A DNA stretch of 64,000 nucleotides from CAYJPA01 sp964371945 (lineage in GTDB: Bacteria; Chloroflexota; Chloroflexia; Thermomicrobiales; UBA6265): NCBI GenBank assembly GCA_964371945.1, contig CAYJPA010000010.1:22291-86290 (forward strand). Direction: 5' to 3'. This document shows, in pieces, positions 36,215 to 44,882 of this stretch (its first letter is position 1; each line of letters begins with the position of its first letter). The position numbers and the translations under genes were made by a program. Under the pieces are notes generated by a model, which was given only the letters and a program-made list of their open reading frames with translations, was not told the origin of the DNA and did not search any database.

Positions 36215-36423
36215 AGTGTGCGTGCGCTCCTGTGCTCCTTGGTCGCTTGCTCCCGCCTCCGTGCAAGCGGTCGTTCTCGGCCGGCATGTTCCGTCGGAAC
36301 CGTCCGGCTGATTGAACGCTGAACTGTTCCGGTCGTTGCGTTTTGCCTCCTGGCCTGGCTCATCGCGACGCCGCCGAACGCGGATCCCCCGCCGCGTTTC
36401 GGAAGCTGGAGGAATAGACGCTT

Positions 36424-38817
36424 ATGGCCGATCAGGATCAAAACGGTCGTCCACACGGCTCAGCCTGGCGTGCGCTGCACGCGGAAGGCATTCTCTGGGA
36501 TGGCCAGGTACTTGTCGCCGGTGCGGGCGCCGAGCTTCCGCTTCGGCTGATCGCCACGACTCAGCGGCTCACCTTCACCAAAGGCGGAGCCTTCGTTCTG
36601 GACGTGCCTGGGGAGTGGCTTGAGCCGTGTCCCCACCTCAACCCCGATGGAAGCATCAATCTCACGATCGACGCCGCCGATGGTGGTCGGCCAGAGCGTC
36701 TCCGCCTTGTCGTCCGCGACGGTCGCCGGCTGGCAGTCGACCTGATCGCGGCGCTCAACAAATCGAAGTCCCAGATCAGCCGATCAATGCCGATCTATGC
36801 CCCGGAGCCGGTCGCGGAGATGCCCGAACCGCCGATGGCCCGCGGGAAACGCTCAGTTCCGCCGCGGCAGCGGAAGCGAGAACCAGATGATCTGAATCCG
36901 ATCGCGGCACTCGATCCTGACGACTTTCCACCGCTAACGACGGCGCCTCCTCGCTCAAAACAGATCAAGATCGACGACGACCTGCCACCAGCTGCAGTCG
37001 ATCAGACAAACTCAGGTCCGCTTCAACCATCAGCTCGTGATGCGAGCTGGGTACTCCAACCGATATCCCATATGTCCAATCGCACAAACAGGCACGCACG
37101 CCGGAGCTGGGCGATCCGGTTGAGCGGTTTGATCGTTCTCTTGGCGCTCGCGGCTGCATCGGGTTCCGGTCGGTTGCCAACGATTCCAGGTCGGGACATC
37201 GCTTCGCATATGCCCGACACGAGCATCAATGCTCCGTTCTCAGAGGATGAGCCCGAGCCGACCGCGGAAACGTCGAGTATGGCGCACGTCGTTCCCCCGA
37301 CGGCGACATCGACTTCGACGGTCACACCTCCGGTGCAGTCGACAACAGGAGCGGTCCAACCAACGACTCCGCCGTCGAAAACCGCGATTTCGCTCGGTGT
37401 CGGCGGAGGTGATGCAAGCACCCAATCATCCGAAGTGGAGCCGACCAGAACGACGTCTTCTACAGACACACCGACGAATGAACCAGAGGTGGTGATCGAA
37501 GCGGACGAGCCGGAACCGACCGATGAACCGATGTCCGTGCCATCGGCGGAGCCGGCACTGGAACCGACCGCAACGGCCCAGCCCGCGCCGGCGGAGACCG
37601 TCGAAGCGGAGCCAACCGCAGCCCCAACCGATGAGCCGACCGCGGACCCGACCTCGACCGGCACTGCCACGGTTGAGGTCCCACCCACGGATATCCCGGC
37701 GGTAACGGAACCGCCGACGCCGGAACCGACCGCTACCCAAACGTCGACCGAAACGGCGACGGCGACGATCACCCCGACGCCCACGGCAACCGTGAAGGTG
37801 GACTTCCCGGCGCAAGGGGCGACACTCGGTGAGGGCGAGCTTCCGGAGCAGGCGTTCACTGACGGCGCATTCCGCTTTACGGTCGAAGGAGTGATTCGCG
37901 GCGCCACGATCGATGAGGTTGCGCTGACGCCGGTCTCAGGCGCGGACTGGGTCTTAATCGTCCTCTACGCGCAGAACTGGTCAGAAGAAAAGGCATCGCT
38001 CGCAATTGCCGACTTCCAATTGCTGAGCTACGGCGACTTCGGAGTGCAAGGTTCGACCGTCGAACCGGCCTCGGGCGTGGTTGCTGAGACGCTGGGTTTC
38101 AATCCCGCGCTTGGTTCGGCCGATTCAGCTTCTTTCGGGGTCGACCGCGGTTTCCGGCTCGCGCTGGCCTATCTGATTCGGCCCGATGCCACGGTGCTGC
38201 AGTTGACCATCGGTGAAACCACGATCGATCTCGGAGAATCGATGGGGCAACCGATCGCGCCGGCAGATCTTGGCCCAGAACCGGATCAACCGGATCTGAT
38301 CGCCGCCACGGTCACCAGAATCGTTGACGGAGAGATGATCTATGTCGAAGTGGACGGTGCGCGCGCAAGGCTTCGCTATCTCGGAGTGAAGGCGCCGTCC
38401 GGCAGCGCTTGCTACGCGGCCGAGTCGAAAGCGGCGAATGCAGCACTGGTCGAAGGAAAAACGGTTTACCTCGAGCGCGAGTTCAAGAACCGGGAAACTG
38501 GGGTCGGCCTCGTTCGCGATGTTTGGATCGTCTCCAAGGATGGCGGGCTGACCTTGGTGGCGGCGGAACTGGCGGCGATCGGCGCGGTGATAGCCAACCC
38601 AGTTGAACCAGATGTTCGGTTCGGTGGCTGGATTCGGGCCGCTGAAGACGGAGCGCAATTCGCAAACGCTGGACTCTGGGGCGCATGCGGTGGTCTGCAG
38701 ACGCCAACTCCGGAACCAACCGTCGATCCCCTGACGGGAACACCCGCGAACGCCCTGCTTCCCGAAACCGATTCGCCGGTGATCGAGCAGGGCGTATCCC
38801 GGATGGGGCTCTACTAG
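36424..38817 (+). CDS. membrane-anchored protein: N-terminal cytoplasmic domain, Thr/Pro-rich stalk, DUF4352-like and degenerate SNase-like domains
   Basis: The protein has 797 residues. Residues 1-110 form a compact beta-rich domain (GILWDGQVLVAG, LIATTQRLTFTKGG) that may be PH-like. A charged linker is followed by one membrane helix (about 225-245, WAIRLSGLIVLLALAAASG) and a long Thr/Pro/Glu stalk (about 260-455). A secreted beta domain follows (about 470-610). A staphylococcal-nuclease-like domain (about 625-760) opens VTRIVDGEMIYVEVDG and continues RARLRYLGVKAPSG. In active thermonucleases these read close to VxxVxDGDTxxV and RxxGxDxPE, so the metal-binding and catalytic acidic residues are replaced here and catalysis is unlikely. 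GGAGGAATAGACGCTT precedes the ATG. The outside-facing domain probably binds rather than cuts. Confidence 0.75.
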   Translation: MADQDQNGRPHGSAWRALHAEGILWDGQVLVAGAGAELPLRLIATTQRLTFTKGGAFVLDVPGEWLEPCPHLNPDGSINLTIDAADGGRPERLRLVVRDGRRLAVDLIAALNKSKSQISRSMPIYAPEPVAEMPEPPMARGKRSVPPRQRKREPDDLNPIAALDPDDFPPLTTAPPRSKQIKIDDDLPPAAVDQTNSGPLQPSARDASWVLQPISHMSNRTNRHARRSWAIRLSGLIVLLALAAASGSGRLPTIPGRDIASHMPDTSINAPFSEDEPEPTAETSSMAHVVPPTATSTSTVTPPVQSTTGAVQPTTPPSKTAISLGVGGGDASTQSSEVEPTRTTSSTDTPTNEPEVVIEADEPEPTDEPMSVPSAEPALEPTATAQPAPAETVEAEPTAAPTDEPTADPTSTGTATVEVPPTDIPAVTEPPTPEPTATQTSTETATATITPTPTATVKVDFPAQGATLGEGELPEQAFTDGAFRFTVEGVIRGATIDEVALTPVSGADWVLIVLYAQNWSEEKASLAIADFQLLSYGDFGVQGSTVEPASGVVAETLGFNPALGSADSASFGVDRGFRLALAYLIRPDATVLQLTIGETTIDLGESMGQPIAPADLGPEPDQPDLIAATVTRIVDGEMIYVEVDGARARLRYLGVKAPSGSACYAAESKAANAALVEGKTVYLEREFKNRETGVGLVRDVWIVSKDGGLTLVAAELAAIGAVIANPVEPDVRFGGWIRAAEDGAQFANAGLWGACGGLQTPTPEPTVDPLTGTPANALLPETDSPVIEQGVSRMGLY

Positions 38818-38973
38818 CTGAACGACAGCTCCGAGGGCTTTGGCTGTGGCGAAGGGCGACTGGTGGCTGGCCTGTCGTCTTTCGTCGTTAACGGCGCAAT
38901 CCGGATAGGGTCTTGCTATCATCGGCAGTCGCTGAGACTGAGACGCGAGATTAGGCGAATCGAAGGACCTGTC

Positions 38974-40134
38974 ATGGGAGCCACATTTCAACTGCCAACC
39001 ACGGTGCACATGGGCAACGGCGTTGCGGGCTCGTTGCTCGATCACATTGGCGCTCTCGGTGCTCAACGCTTGTTAGTCGTGACCGATCCCGGTGTCCGCG
39101 GTGCAGGAATCGTCGAGCGACTCATCGCGCCGCTTGTAGGCGCGGGACTGCCCGTTGACGTGTGCGATTCTATCTCAGCCAATCCGCGCGACTACGAGTG
39201 CCACAATGCGGCTGAGCAGGCGGTTGCATTCCAGACTGATCTGGTCGTCGCGATCGGCGGTGGAAGCCCGATGGATGCCGCGAAGGCGGTGGCTGCGCTG
39301 GTCACGAATGGTGGTCGCGTTCAAGATTGGGAGGCGCCCCGCCAACTCGAGAAAGCGCCGCTGCCGCTGATTGCGGTCCCGACCACCGCCGGAACCGGTA
39401 GCGAGGTCACCTTCTACGCCGTAGTTACGGACACCGAGCGCTCGTTCAAAATGAGCATGTTCGATGCCCGGTTGGCGCCCAGGATCGCCCTGGTCGATCC
39501 GGATCTCACACAATCGCTTCCTCCGGCCGCAACCGCGGCAACCGGTATGGATGCGCTTACGCATGCGATCGAGGCGTACACCTGCACGATCTCAAACCCC
39601 ATTTCGGATGCGCTCGCGCTCCAGGCGACCCGCTTGATCGCCAGGCATCTGAAGGTGGCGGTTTCGGACGGACGAAATGCCGAGGCGAGGCAGGGGATGA
39701 TGATGGCGAGCCTGCTTGCCGGTATGGCATTCGGAAATGCGGATGTTGCCGGTGTGCATTGTTTGGCCGAGGCGATCGGTGGCTTGTACGACACCCCGCA
39801 TGGCATAGCGAACTCGGTTTTTCTCCCGTTTGTCTTTGCGCACAATGCCGAAGTGCTCCCGGATCGGCATGCTGAGATCGCCGAAGCACTTGGCGTCATT
39901 GCGCGGGGTCGAAATTCGGCTGAAGTTGCCGTGGACGGCGTCGAGCTGCTAAAGAGACTCTCGAAGGAGATCGGGATTCCGAGGATGGCCGAACTTCCGA
40001 AAGTCGATCCCGCGGATTTTCCAAGACTGGCCGCGACGTCCGCTGCGAATGTGTCGAATCCGAGCAATTGTCGTGAAATGAACGAGTCGCACTATCTCCA
40101 GATCCTCGAATCCACCTGGAGTGCAGGCGCCTGA
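38974..40134 (+). CDS. iron-containing (group III) alcohol dehydrogenase
   Basis: The protein has 386 residues. The ATG at 38974 follows GAAGGACC; the open frame before it (from 38863) is not conserved in type. Nucleotide-binding GGGSPMDAAKA, PTTAGTGSEVT and the metal ligands are visible: Asp and His in GMDALTHAIEAY, and two His 14 residues apart in GVHCLAEAIGGLYDTPHG. It would oxidise or reduce an alcohol or aldehyde with NAD(P). The fingerprint is that of the general family, so the substrate is not predicted. It precedes the panB'-panC-menA-menG cluster with a 30-bp gap to a short open frame. Confidence 0.9.
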   Translation: MGATFQLPTTVHMGNGVAGSLLDHIGALGAQRLLVVTDPGVRGAGIVERLIAPLVGAGLPVDVCDSISANPRDYECHNAAEQAVAFQTDLVVAIGGGSPMDAAKAVAALVTNGGRVQDWEAPRQLEKAPLPLIAVPTTAGTGSEVTFYAVVTDTERSFKMSMFDARLAPRIALVDPDLTQSLPPAATAATGMDALTHAIEAYTCTISNPISDALALQATRLIARHLKVAVSDGRNAEARQGMMMASLLAGMAFGNADVAGVHCLAEAIGGLYDTPHGIANSVFLPFVFAHNAEVLPDRHAEIAEALGVIARGRNSAEVAVDGVELLKRLSKEIGIPRMAELPKVDPADFPRLAATSAANVSNPSNCREMNESHYLQILESTWSAGA

Positions 40135-40164
40135 ACAAACGTGCACTGGTGGGAAGATGAGACA

Positions 40165-40227
40165 ATGACCGATGCGAATGGTGAGCCCGCAATCGAATCG
40201 CCTGAATGGTCCAACCTGACGATATGA
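40165..40227 (+). CDS. possible 20-residue leader peptide upstream of panB'
   Basis: An ATG at 40165 follows GGGAAGATGAGACA and reads 20 codons (MTDANGEPAIESP and seven more) to a TGA that overlaps the ATG of the deleted panB (ATATGA). The four-base overlap suggests translational coupling. It could equally be the remnant of a deleted gene or chance. No similarity recognised. Confidence 0.3.
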   Translation: MTDANGEPAIESPEWSNLTI

Positions 40228-40907
40228 AGAGTAGTGGTCCGAAAGCCCTGACATCGAGGGAGATTACCGCTCGTAAGGGCGGCGCTCCGCACACCCACAT
40301 CGTGGCCGGCATGCCATTTCTGTCTTATCACCAAAGCGACGCGCAGGCGCTCGAAAACGCCGGGAAGCTCCTGCAAAGTGGCGGCGCCAGCTCGGTGAAG
40401 TTGGAAGGCGGTGTCGCGATCGCTCCGCGCATTGGGGCGCTCGTTGCGGCGGGCATTCCAGTGATGGCTCACGTCGGACTGGGACCGCAAAGTGCCGGCA
40501 CGAACGGCGGATTTCGGATTCAGGGACGCGATCTCGACTCTGCCCGGAAGCTAATCGCCGATGCCGAAGCGGTCGCCGCGGCCGGGGCCTACGCGGTTGT
40601 CATTGAGCTGGCGCCGGCGGAGGTTGCCGCTCTGGTAACCGAACGGATCCCGGTTCCGACGATCGGGATCGGGGCAGGGGCATCCTGTGACGGTCAGGTT
40701 CTTGTCGCGGCGGACGTGATCGGATTGGACGATCGCCACCGGATCAAGTTCGTCCGGAGGTACGCCGATGTCGGGCAAACCATGGCCAGAGCGTTCGGTG
40801 AATTCGCGGCGGATGTCCGGTCCGGTTCCTATCCCTCAGCGGATGAATCACATCATCTGGATCCAGACGTCGTCTCCAGACTGCGCGAAGCGATCGAACG
40901 GACGTAA
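40224..40907 (+). CDS. internally deleted ketopantoate hydroxymethyltransferase (panB paralogue, probably inactive)
   Basis: The protein has 227 residues. It matches PanB from LTSREITARKG and again from GAPHTHIVAGMPFLSY to the end (VKLEGG, PTIGIGAGASCDGQ), but about 60 residues between these points are missing in frame. The intact copy at 23347-24201 shows what is gone: the AAYDYP strand, the VGDSLGM Mg-binding loop and PVTMDDV. Without them metal and substrate binding should fail, so catalysis is unlikely. The junction reads AAGGGCGGCGCTCC, and GC-rich microhomology could have promoted the deletion. The frame is otherwise clean and its TAA overlaps the panC start (TAATG). It may survive as a coupling gene for panC, or may be a recent lesion. 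Confidence 0.8.
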   Translation: MKSSGPKALTSREITARKGGAPHTHIVAGMPFLSYHQSDAQALENAGKLLQSGGASSVKLEGGVAIAPRIGALVAAGIPVMAHVGLGPQSAGTNGGFRIQGRDLDSARKLIADAEAVAAAGAYAVVIELAPAEVAALVTERIPVPTIGIGAGASCDGQVLVAADVIGLDDRHRIKFVRRYADVGQTMARAFGEFAADVRSGSYPSADESHHLDPDVVSRLREAIERT

Positions 40908-41767
40908 TGGACTCACGCATCGTCAGATCGCATTCCTCCCTTCGAGCTGCCCTGACAAGCGCTTTGCGGGGTCTCGTGCCGACAATGGGCGCGCTGCACG
41001 ACGGTCACGCGGCGTTGATCCGGCGGTCGGCGGTCGAAAACGACGTGACCGTCGTTTCGATCTTCGTCAACCCTACCCAGTTTACCGACAATCGAGACCT
41101 CGCCGGATACCCGAGAGATCTCGAATCCGATGCCGGGTTCGCGTTCGCGGCCGGCGCCGATTTGATTTACGCACCAGCGGTCAATGAAGTTTATCCAACG
41201 GGTTTCTCGGCCACGGTCGATGCCGGACCGCTCGGCGTTCCTTGGGAAGGCGAATTCCGGCCGGGTCATTTCAGGGGTGTGGCAACAGTGGTCGCCATTC
41301 TCCTGAACTCGGTGCGTCCTGCCCGCGCGTACTTTGGCGAAAAGGATTACCAGCAGCTCTGCGTCATCCGGCGAATGACCCGCGATCTCCGGCTGCCGGG
41401 TGAGATCGTCGGATGTCCGACCATTCGGGATGTGGACGGTTTAGCGCTAAGTTCACGCAACGCTCGCTTGGACGTCGAGCAGCGCCGGGCCGCGACTGCT
41501 ATCCCGGAAGCGCTGAATCGCATGCGATCACTGGCCAATGAGGGAGTGGAGTCGGTTGCGGAGCTGGTTTCGGCCGGTAGACTGGTCCTTTGTAGATCGC
41601 CTCTGCTCGAGGTCGAGTATCTTGCGGTCGTCGATGCAGAAACGCTGGAGGCAATCACGTTATTAGCGCCGGGGGCGACGGCGTTGATTGCGGTTCGAGC
41701 TGGACAAACCAGGTTGATCGACAACATGGAGCTCGCACCAAAACTAGAAGTTATGGTGAGACAGTAG
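40907..41767 (+). CDS. panC: pantothenate synthetase (pantoate-beta-alanine ligase)
   Basis: The protein has 286 residues. It condenses pantoate with beta-alanine using ATP to make pantothenate, the step after PanB/PanE. The family signatures are all present: VPTMGALHDGHAALI with the first HxGH-like ATP motif, SIFVNPTQF, FRPGHFRGVATVV, FGEKDYQQL and the late GCPTIRDVDGLALSSRNARL. The ATG overlaps the upstream stop (TAATG). menA follows after one base, so pantothenate and menaquinone genes share a transcript. Confidence 0.95.
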   Translation: MDSRIVRSHSSLRAALTSALRGLVPTMGALHDGHAALIRRSAVENDVTVVSIFVNPTQFTDNRDLAGYPRDLESDAGFAFAAGADLIYAPAVNEVYPTGFSATVDAGPLGVPWEGEFRPGHFRGVATVVAILLNSVRPARAYFGEKDYQQLCVIRRMTRDLRLPGEIVGCPTIRDVDGLALSSRNARLDVEQRRAATAIPEALNRMRSLANEGVESVAELVSAGRLVLCRSPLLEVEYLAVVDAETLEAITLLAPGATALIAVRAGQTRLIDNMELAPKLEVMVRQ

Positions 41768-41768
41768 A

Positions 41769-42683
41769 ATGATGGCAGCTACGGAGCAGTCCTCGCAAAT
41801 GGTGACCAGGCCCGCGGGTTGGCGAGTCTGGTGGCTGGCGATCCGGCCGCGAACGCTCCCGGCGGCGATCGGACCGATTGCCGTCGGAACGGCGGTCGCG
41901 ATTCGCGAGAACGGTTTTCACTGGCCGTCGGCGGTGGCCGCGCTGGCCGTGGCATTGCTGCTTCAGATCGCGGCCAATCTCGCAAACGATGTGTTCGACT
42001 TTAAACGCGGCGCGGATGTGGCGAGGACCGGTCCGACCCGGGTGACGCAAAGCGGTCTCGCCACTGTTCGAGCGATGCTTGCCGCGACCGGCATTGTGGT
42101 CTCTCTGGCGATGTTTGCCGGCCTCGAGCTCGTTTTGCGCGGCGGATGGCCAATTCTCGTGCTCGGCGTTCTTGCGATCATCTCGGCCGTCGCATACACG
42201 GCTGGCCCACGACCGCTCGGATACCACGGATTGGGCGATCTTTTCGTTTTCGTGTTCTTTGGCCTGGTTGGCGTGGCGGGCACCGCCTACGTTCAGACCC
42301 AGGAGCTCAGTTGGTTTGCCGTCGTGGCGGCGATTCCGCCTGGATGCCTGATAACCGCGATCATTGTGGTCAACAATCTTCGCGACCTAGAAACCGATCG
42401 AGCGGCCAACAAACGAACGCTTGCTGTGCGTTTGGGTCGAACCGGAACGATCGGCGAATACTTCCTGCTGATTGCCATTGCCTACGCAACGCCGATCGCT
42501 CTCTGGCTCGCCGGGGAACTTGCGACCTGGTGGTTGCTCACATTGCTAAGCTTGCTGTTGGCGCACCCGTTGTTGAAGCAGGTTCAAACGGAAAAGGGCC
42601 GTGCGCTCAACCCCGTGCTCGCCGGAACCGCACGCCTGAGTCTGGTCTTCGCGCTTCTCTTCTCCGGTTCGATTCTGCTGTGA
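41769..42683 (+). CDS. menA: 1,4-dihydroxy-2-naphthoate polyprenyltransferase
   Basis: The protein has 304 residues with about eight or nine membrane helices. It attaches the polyprenyl tail to 1,4-dihydroxy-2-naphthoate in menaquinone synthesis. The UbiA-superfamily Asp-rich motifs are visible: ANLANDVFDFKRGAD and VNNLRDLETDRAANKRTLA. The N-terminal WWLAIRPRTLPAAIGPIAVG is typical of MenA. The ATG is one base after panC, and the stop overlaps the menG start (GTGA), a tight coupling that fits consecutive steps. Confidence 0.95.
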   Translation: MMAATEQSSQMVTRPAGWRVWWLAIRPRTLPAAIGPIAVGTAVAIRENGFHWPSAVAALAVALLLQIAANLANDVFDFKRGADVARTGPTRVTQSGLATVRAMLAATGIVVSLAMFAGLELVLRGGWPILVLGVLAIISAVAYTAGPRPLGYHGLGDLFVFVFFGLVGVAGTAYVQTQELSWFAVVAAIPPGCLITAIIVVNNLRDLETDRAANKRTLAVRLGRTGTIGEYFLLIAIAYATPIALWLAGELATWWLLTLLSLLLAHPLLKQVQTEKGRALNPVLAGTARLSLVFALLFSGSILL

Positions 42684-43399
42684 CACTGCAAGAGCCGGCA
42701 CTGGGTGCGATCAAGAGCAAACGTGAAATTCAGCGCATGTTCGGGCGCATTGCCGGCCGCTACGACCTGATGAATCGGATCATGACCGGCGGTCAGGACG
42801 AGCGTTGGCGCCGCAAGGCCGTTCGGTATGCGTGCGAAGCTGGCCGCGAACGAGCGTTGGATGTGGCCACCGGAACCGGTGATCTCGCGGTCGCGCTGGC
42901 GGCCGGTGGATTCGCGAAAGTCATCGGCCTTGACTTCGCGCCGGAGATGATCGCCGCGGCGGAAGCAAAGCGGCGAGGACAAACGAATCTCTCATTCATG
43001 GTCGGCGATGCCATGTCACTTCCCTTTCCCGACGCGATATTCGACGCCTGCACCGTGTCGTTCGGACTTCGCAACATGTCCGGCTATGAGGGTGCGCTTC
43101 GTGAAATGGCGAGAGTGATCCGACCGGGCGGACGCCTTGTCTGCATGGAGCTAACACCATACCGAAAACCCGTAATAGATTCTCTATTCAATGCATATTT
43201 CACCAGAGTAGTTCCGTTGGTTGGTGGTTGGCTGAGTGGCGATGCCGAGGCATACCGTTACTTGCCGTCATCGGTCGCCGCCTTTCCCACGGCGATCGAA
43301 CTTGCAGAATTGATGCACAATTCTGGATTTGGCCGCGTGATGATCGAGCGAGTTGGCGCAGGAACCGTCGCGATCCACATCGCCATCAAACCGGGTTAA
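42680..43399 (+). CDS. menG: demethylmenaquinone methyltransferase (UbiE/MenG)
   Basis: The protein has 239 residues from a GTG at 42680 that overlaps the menA stop. It performs the last C-methylation of menaquinone with S-adenosylmethionine. Signatures are MFGRIAGRYDLMNRIMTGGQDERWRR, shortened here to its start FGRIAGRYDLMN, then motif I ALDVATGTGDLAVALA, GLDFAPEMI, and SFGLRNM with RPGGRLVCMEL. No other men genes are in the window. The length is normal for the family. A spacer of about 230 bp follows before a DinB-like gene. Confidence 0.93.
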   Translation: MTLQEPALGAIKSKREIQRMFGRIAGRYDLMNRIMTGGQDERWRRKAVRYACEAGRERALDVATGTGDLAVALAAGGFAKVIGLDFAPEMIAAAEAKRRGQTNLSFMVGDAMSLPFPDAIFDACTVSFGLRNMSGYEGALREMARVIRPGGRLVCMELTPYRKPVIDSLFNAYFTRVVPLVGGWLSGDAEAYRYLPSSVAAFPTAIELAELMHNSGFGRVMIERVGAGTVAIHIAIKPG

Positions 43400-43629
43400 T
43401 CCGCCACCTCACCAACATGTGGGGTTGATCCGAGAACAACAATCTGCTGACGCCTTGACAATCCGCGACGATATGTTACCTGTTGGTCACGAATATGCGG
43501 CAGGCTTTTGTCGATTCCTGAGAAGGCATCGGACCGTTTTCTCTGTGCCGCGAACAATCCATTTTCGGAAAGGAACAGACTTGAGCGTTCGGATCGAGAA
43601 CCCGGCGTCTCACGGCGATTCAGGGGGCA

Positions 43630-44055
43630 ATGGATCAGAGTTATGAACAACTCTCCGTACTACTGAACGTGTTGTCCGATCCACTGTCCGACGTTCCCGA
43701 TGAGGGCGGCTGGACGATCCGGCAACTGCTGTCTCATCTCGCTGGGGCCTATCAGCGTGTGCCGATTCATTCAGGATTTGTGCTAGGCGGAAACGGTTCG
43801 GTCCCGATTCTGTTCGATGACGCATACTGGATTCCGGAGTGGGAAAACGCGCCGCTAAACTTATTTCAGCGTTCTATCGAGGAGGGGTCTCAAGGGTGCA
43901 AGGCGTTCGTCGCCTCGCCCGGTGAACGCGATCTGGAGCTCAGAGCGGATACCCGCTTTGGCGAAATGACCCTCGGTGCATTTTTGATGGTGAGTTTTGG
44001 CGGGCACATCGGGCGTTTTCATCTGCCGCAATTGGCCGCAGTCACTGCCGCCTGA
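43630..44055 (+). CDS. DinB/YfiT-superfamily four-helix protein
   Basis: The protein has 141 residues. WTIRQLLSHLAGAYQR carries the first metal-ligand-type histidine, and the C-terminal GGHIGRFHLPQL supplies two more, the pattern of DinB/YfiT proteins that bind a metal in a four-helix bundle. Family members include thiol transferases and damage-inducible proteins; the actual activity is not clear. GGGGGCA precedes the ATG at 43630. The gene converges with the MBL hydrolase, leaving 17 bases between stops. A second DinB-like gene lies at 63429. Confidence 0.7.
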   Translation: MDQSYEQLSVLLNVLSDPLSDVPDEGGWTIRQLLSHLAGAYQRVPIHSGFVLGGNGSVPILFDDAYWIPEWENAPLNLFQRSIEEGSQGCKAFVASPGERDLELRADTRFGEMTLGAFLMVSFGGHIGRFHLPQLAAVTAA

Positions 44056-44072
44056 CACGCTCAGACCGAATG

Positions 44073-44846
44073 TCAGACAGTCTCGATGACAAGTCCGGGG
44101 CGGGCAAGCTCGATCCGGCCACTGAACTCCCCGGCGGCGGCAGCTCGGATTGTCTCCGCCCCATGCTCCTCCCAATAGTGGGTGAGGACAAGCGTCTCAG
44201 CATTGCAGTCGCGGGCAAGCCGTCCCGCCTCTTCGGCGGTCAACGAGCCTCTTGTTTCGATCGAACGGTTTCCGGCGGAGAGTAGGGTCGCCTCCGCCAG
44301 GAGGACATCGACATCCTCGAAGAACCCGGCCAGATTCGACCTGGGTCCGCCGTCCGCGGTGAATCCCAGGTCGACCCCGTCGGTGGCTCTGAACCGCATC
44401 GCCCAGGCGGGCAAATAGTGAACGGTCGGTTGAAATTCGACAGAGCAGTCGTGGACGTGCAGAACGCTTGTTGGGTCGTATTCGGCGACCTCGATCGTTG
44501 CGTTGAACGTTCCGGGATCATCGCATTCGTCGAACGGCGCGCAAGCCCGTGCGAGGAATTCCGCGCCTTGGGGTGGAAGCCAGACCGGCATTGGGGTGAG
44601 CCGGCGGATCGGGTTATAGGCAAGCGCGTGTCGTAGCGCAAGCAGATCGAGCATGTGATCGAGATGAAGGTGCGACACGATCACCGCGCTCAGCGAGCGG
44701 AAATCGGCGTGCCCGCGCAGCTCCTGGAGCGTGCCTGGGCCTGGGTCGAGGAGAATCCGGGTATTTTCGCATTCGATCAGATACCCGGAGCACCCCATCC
44801 CGGTGTTTGGACTCGCGGCCGCTCCGCCAAGCACGGTCAATCGCAT
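44073..44846 (-). CDS. metallo-beta-lactamase-fold hydrolase (RNase Z-like group)
   Basis: The protein has 257 residues. The N-terminus (MRLTVLGGAAASPNTGMGCSGYLI) and the zinc motif SHLHLDH are typical of the ribonuclease Z/ArsR-type MBL subgroup. Later ligands appear as His in PTVHYLPAWAMRF, Asp in LGFTADGGPRSNL and His in LVLTHYWEEH. The substrate is not predicted: relatives act on tRNA 3' ends, phosphodiesters or cyclic nucleotides. GGAAGGTGATGG precedes the ATG. It lies 36 bp downstream of the SIS isomerase on the same strand, so the two are likely co-transcribed. Confidence 0.85.
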   Translation of the reverse strand: MRLTVLGGAAASPNTGMGCSGYLIECENTRILLDPGPGTLQELRGHADFRSLSAVIVSHLHLDHMLDLLALRHALAYNPIRRLTPMPVWLPPQGAEFLARACAPFDECDDPGTFNATIEVAEYDPTSVLHVHDCSVEFQPTVHYLPAWAMRFRATDGVDLGFTADGGPRSNLAGFFEDVDVLLAEATLLSAGNRSIETRGSLTAEEAGRLARDCNAETLVLTHYWEEHGAETIRAAAAGEFSGRIELARPGLVIETV

Positions 44847-44882
44847 CCATCACCTTCCATCGCTCGCGGCCAAGTGTAGCCA

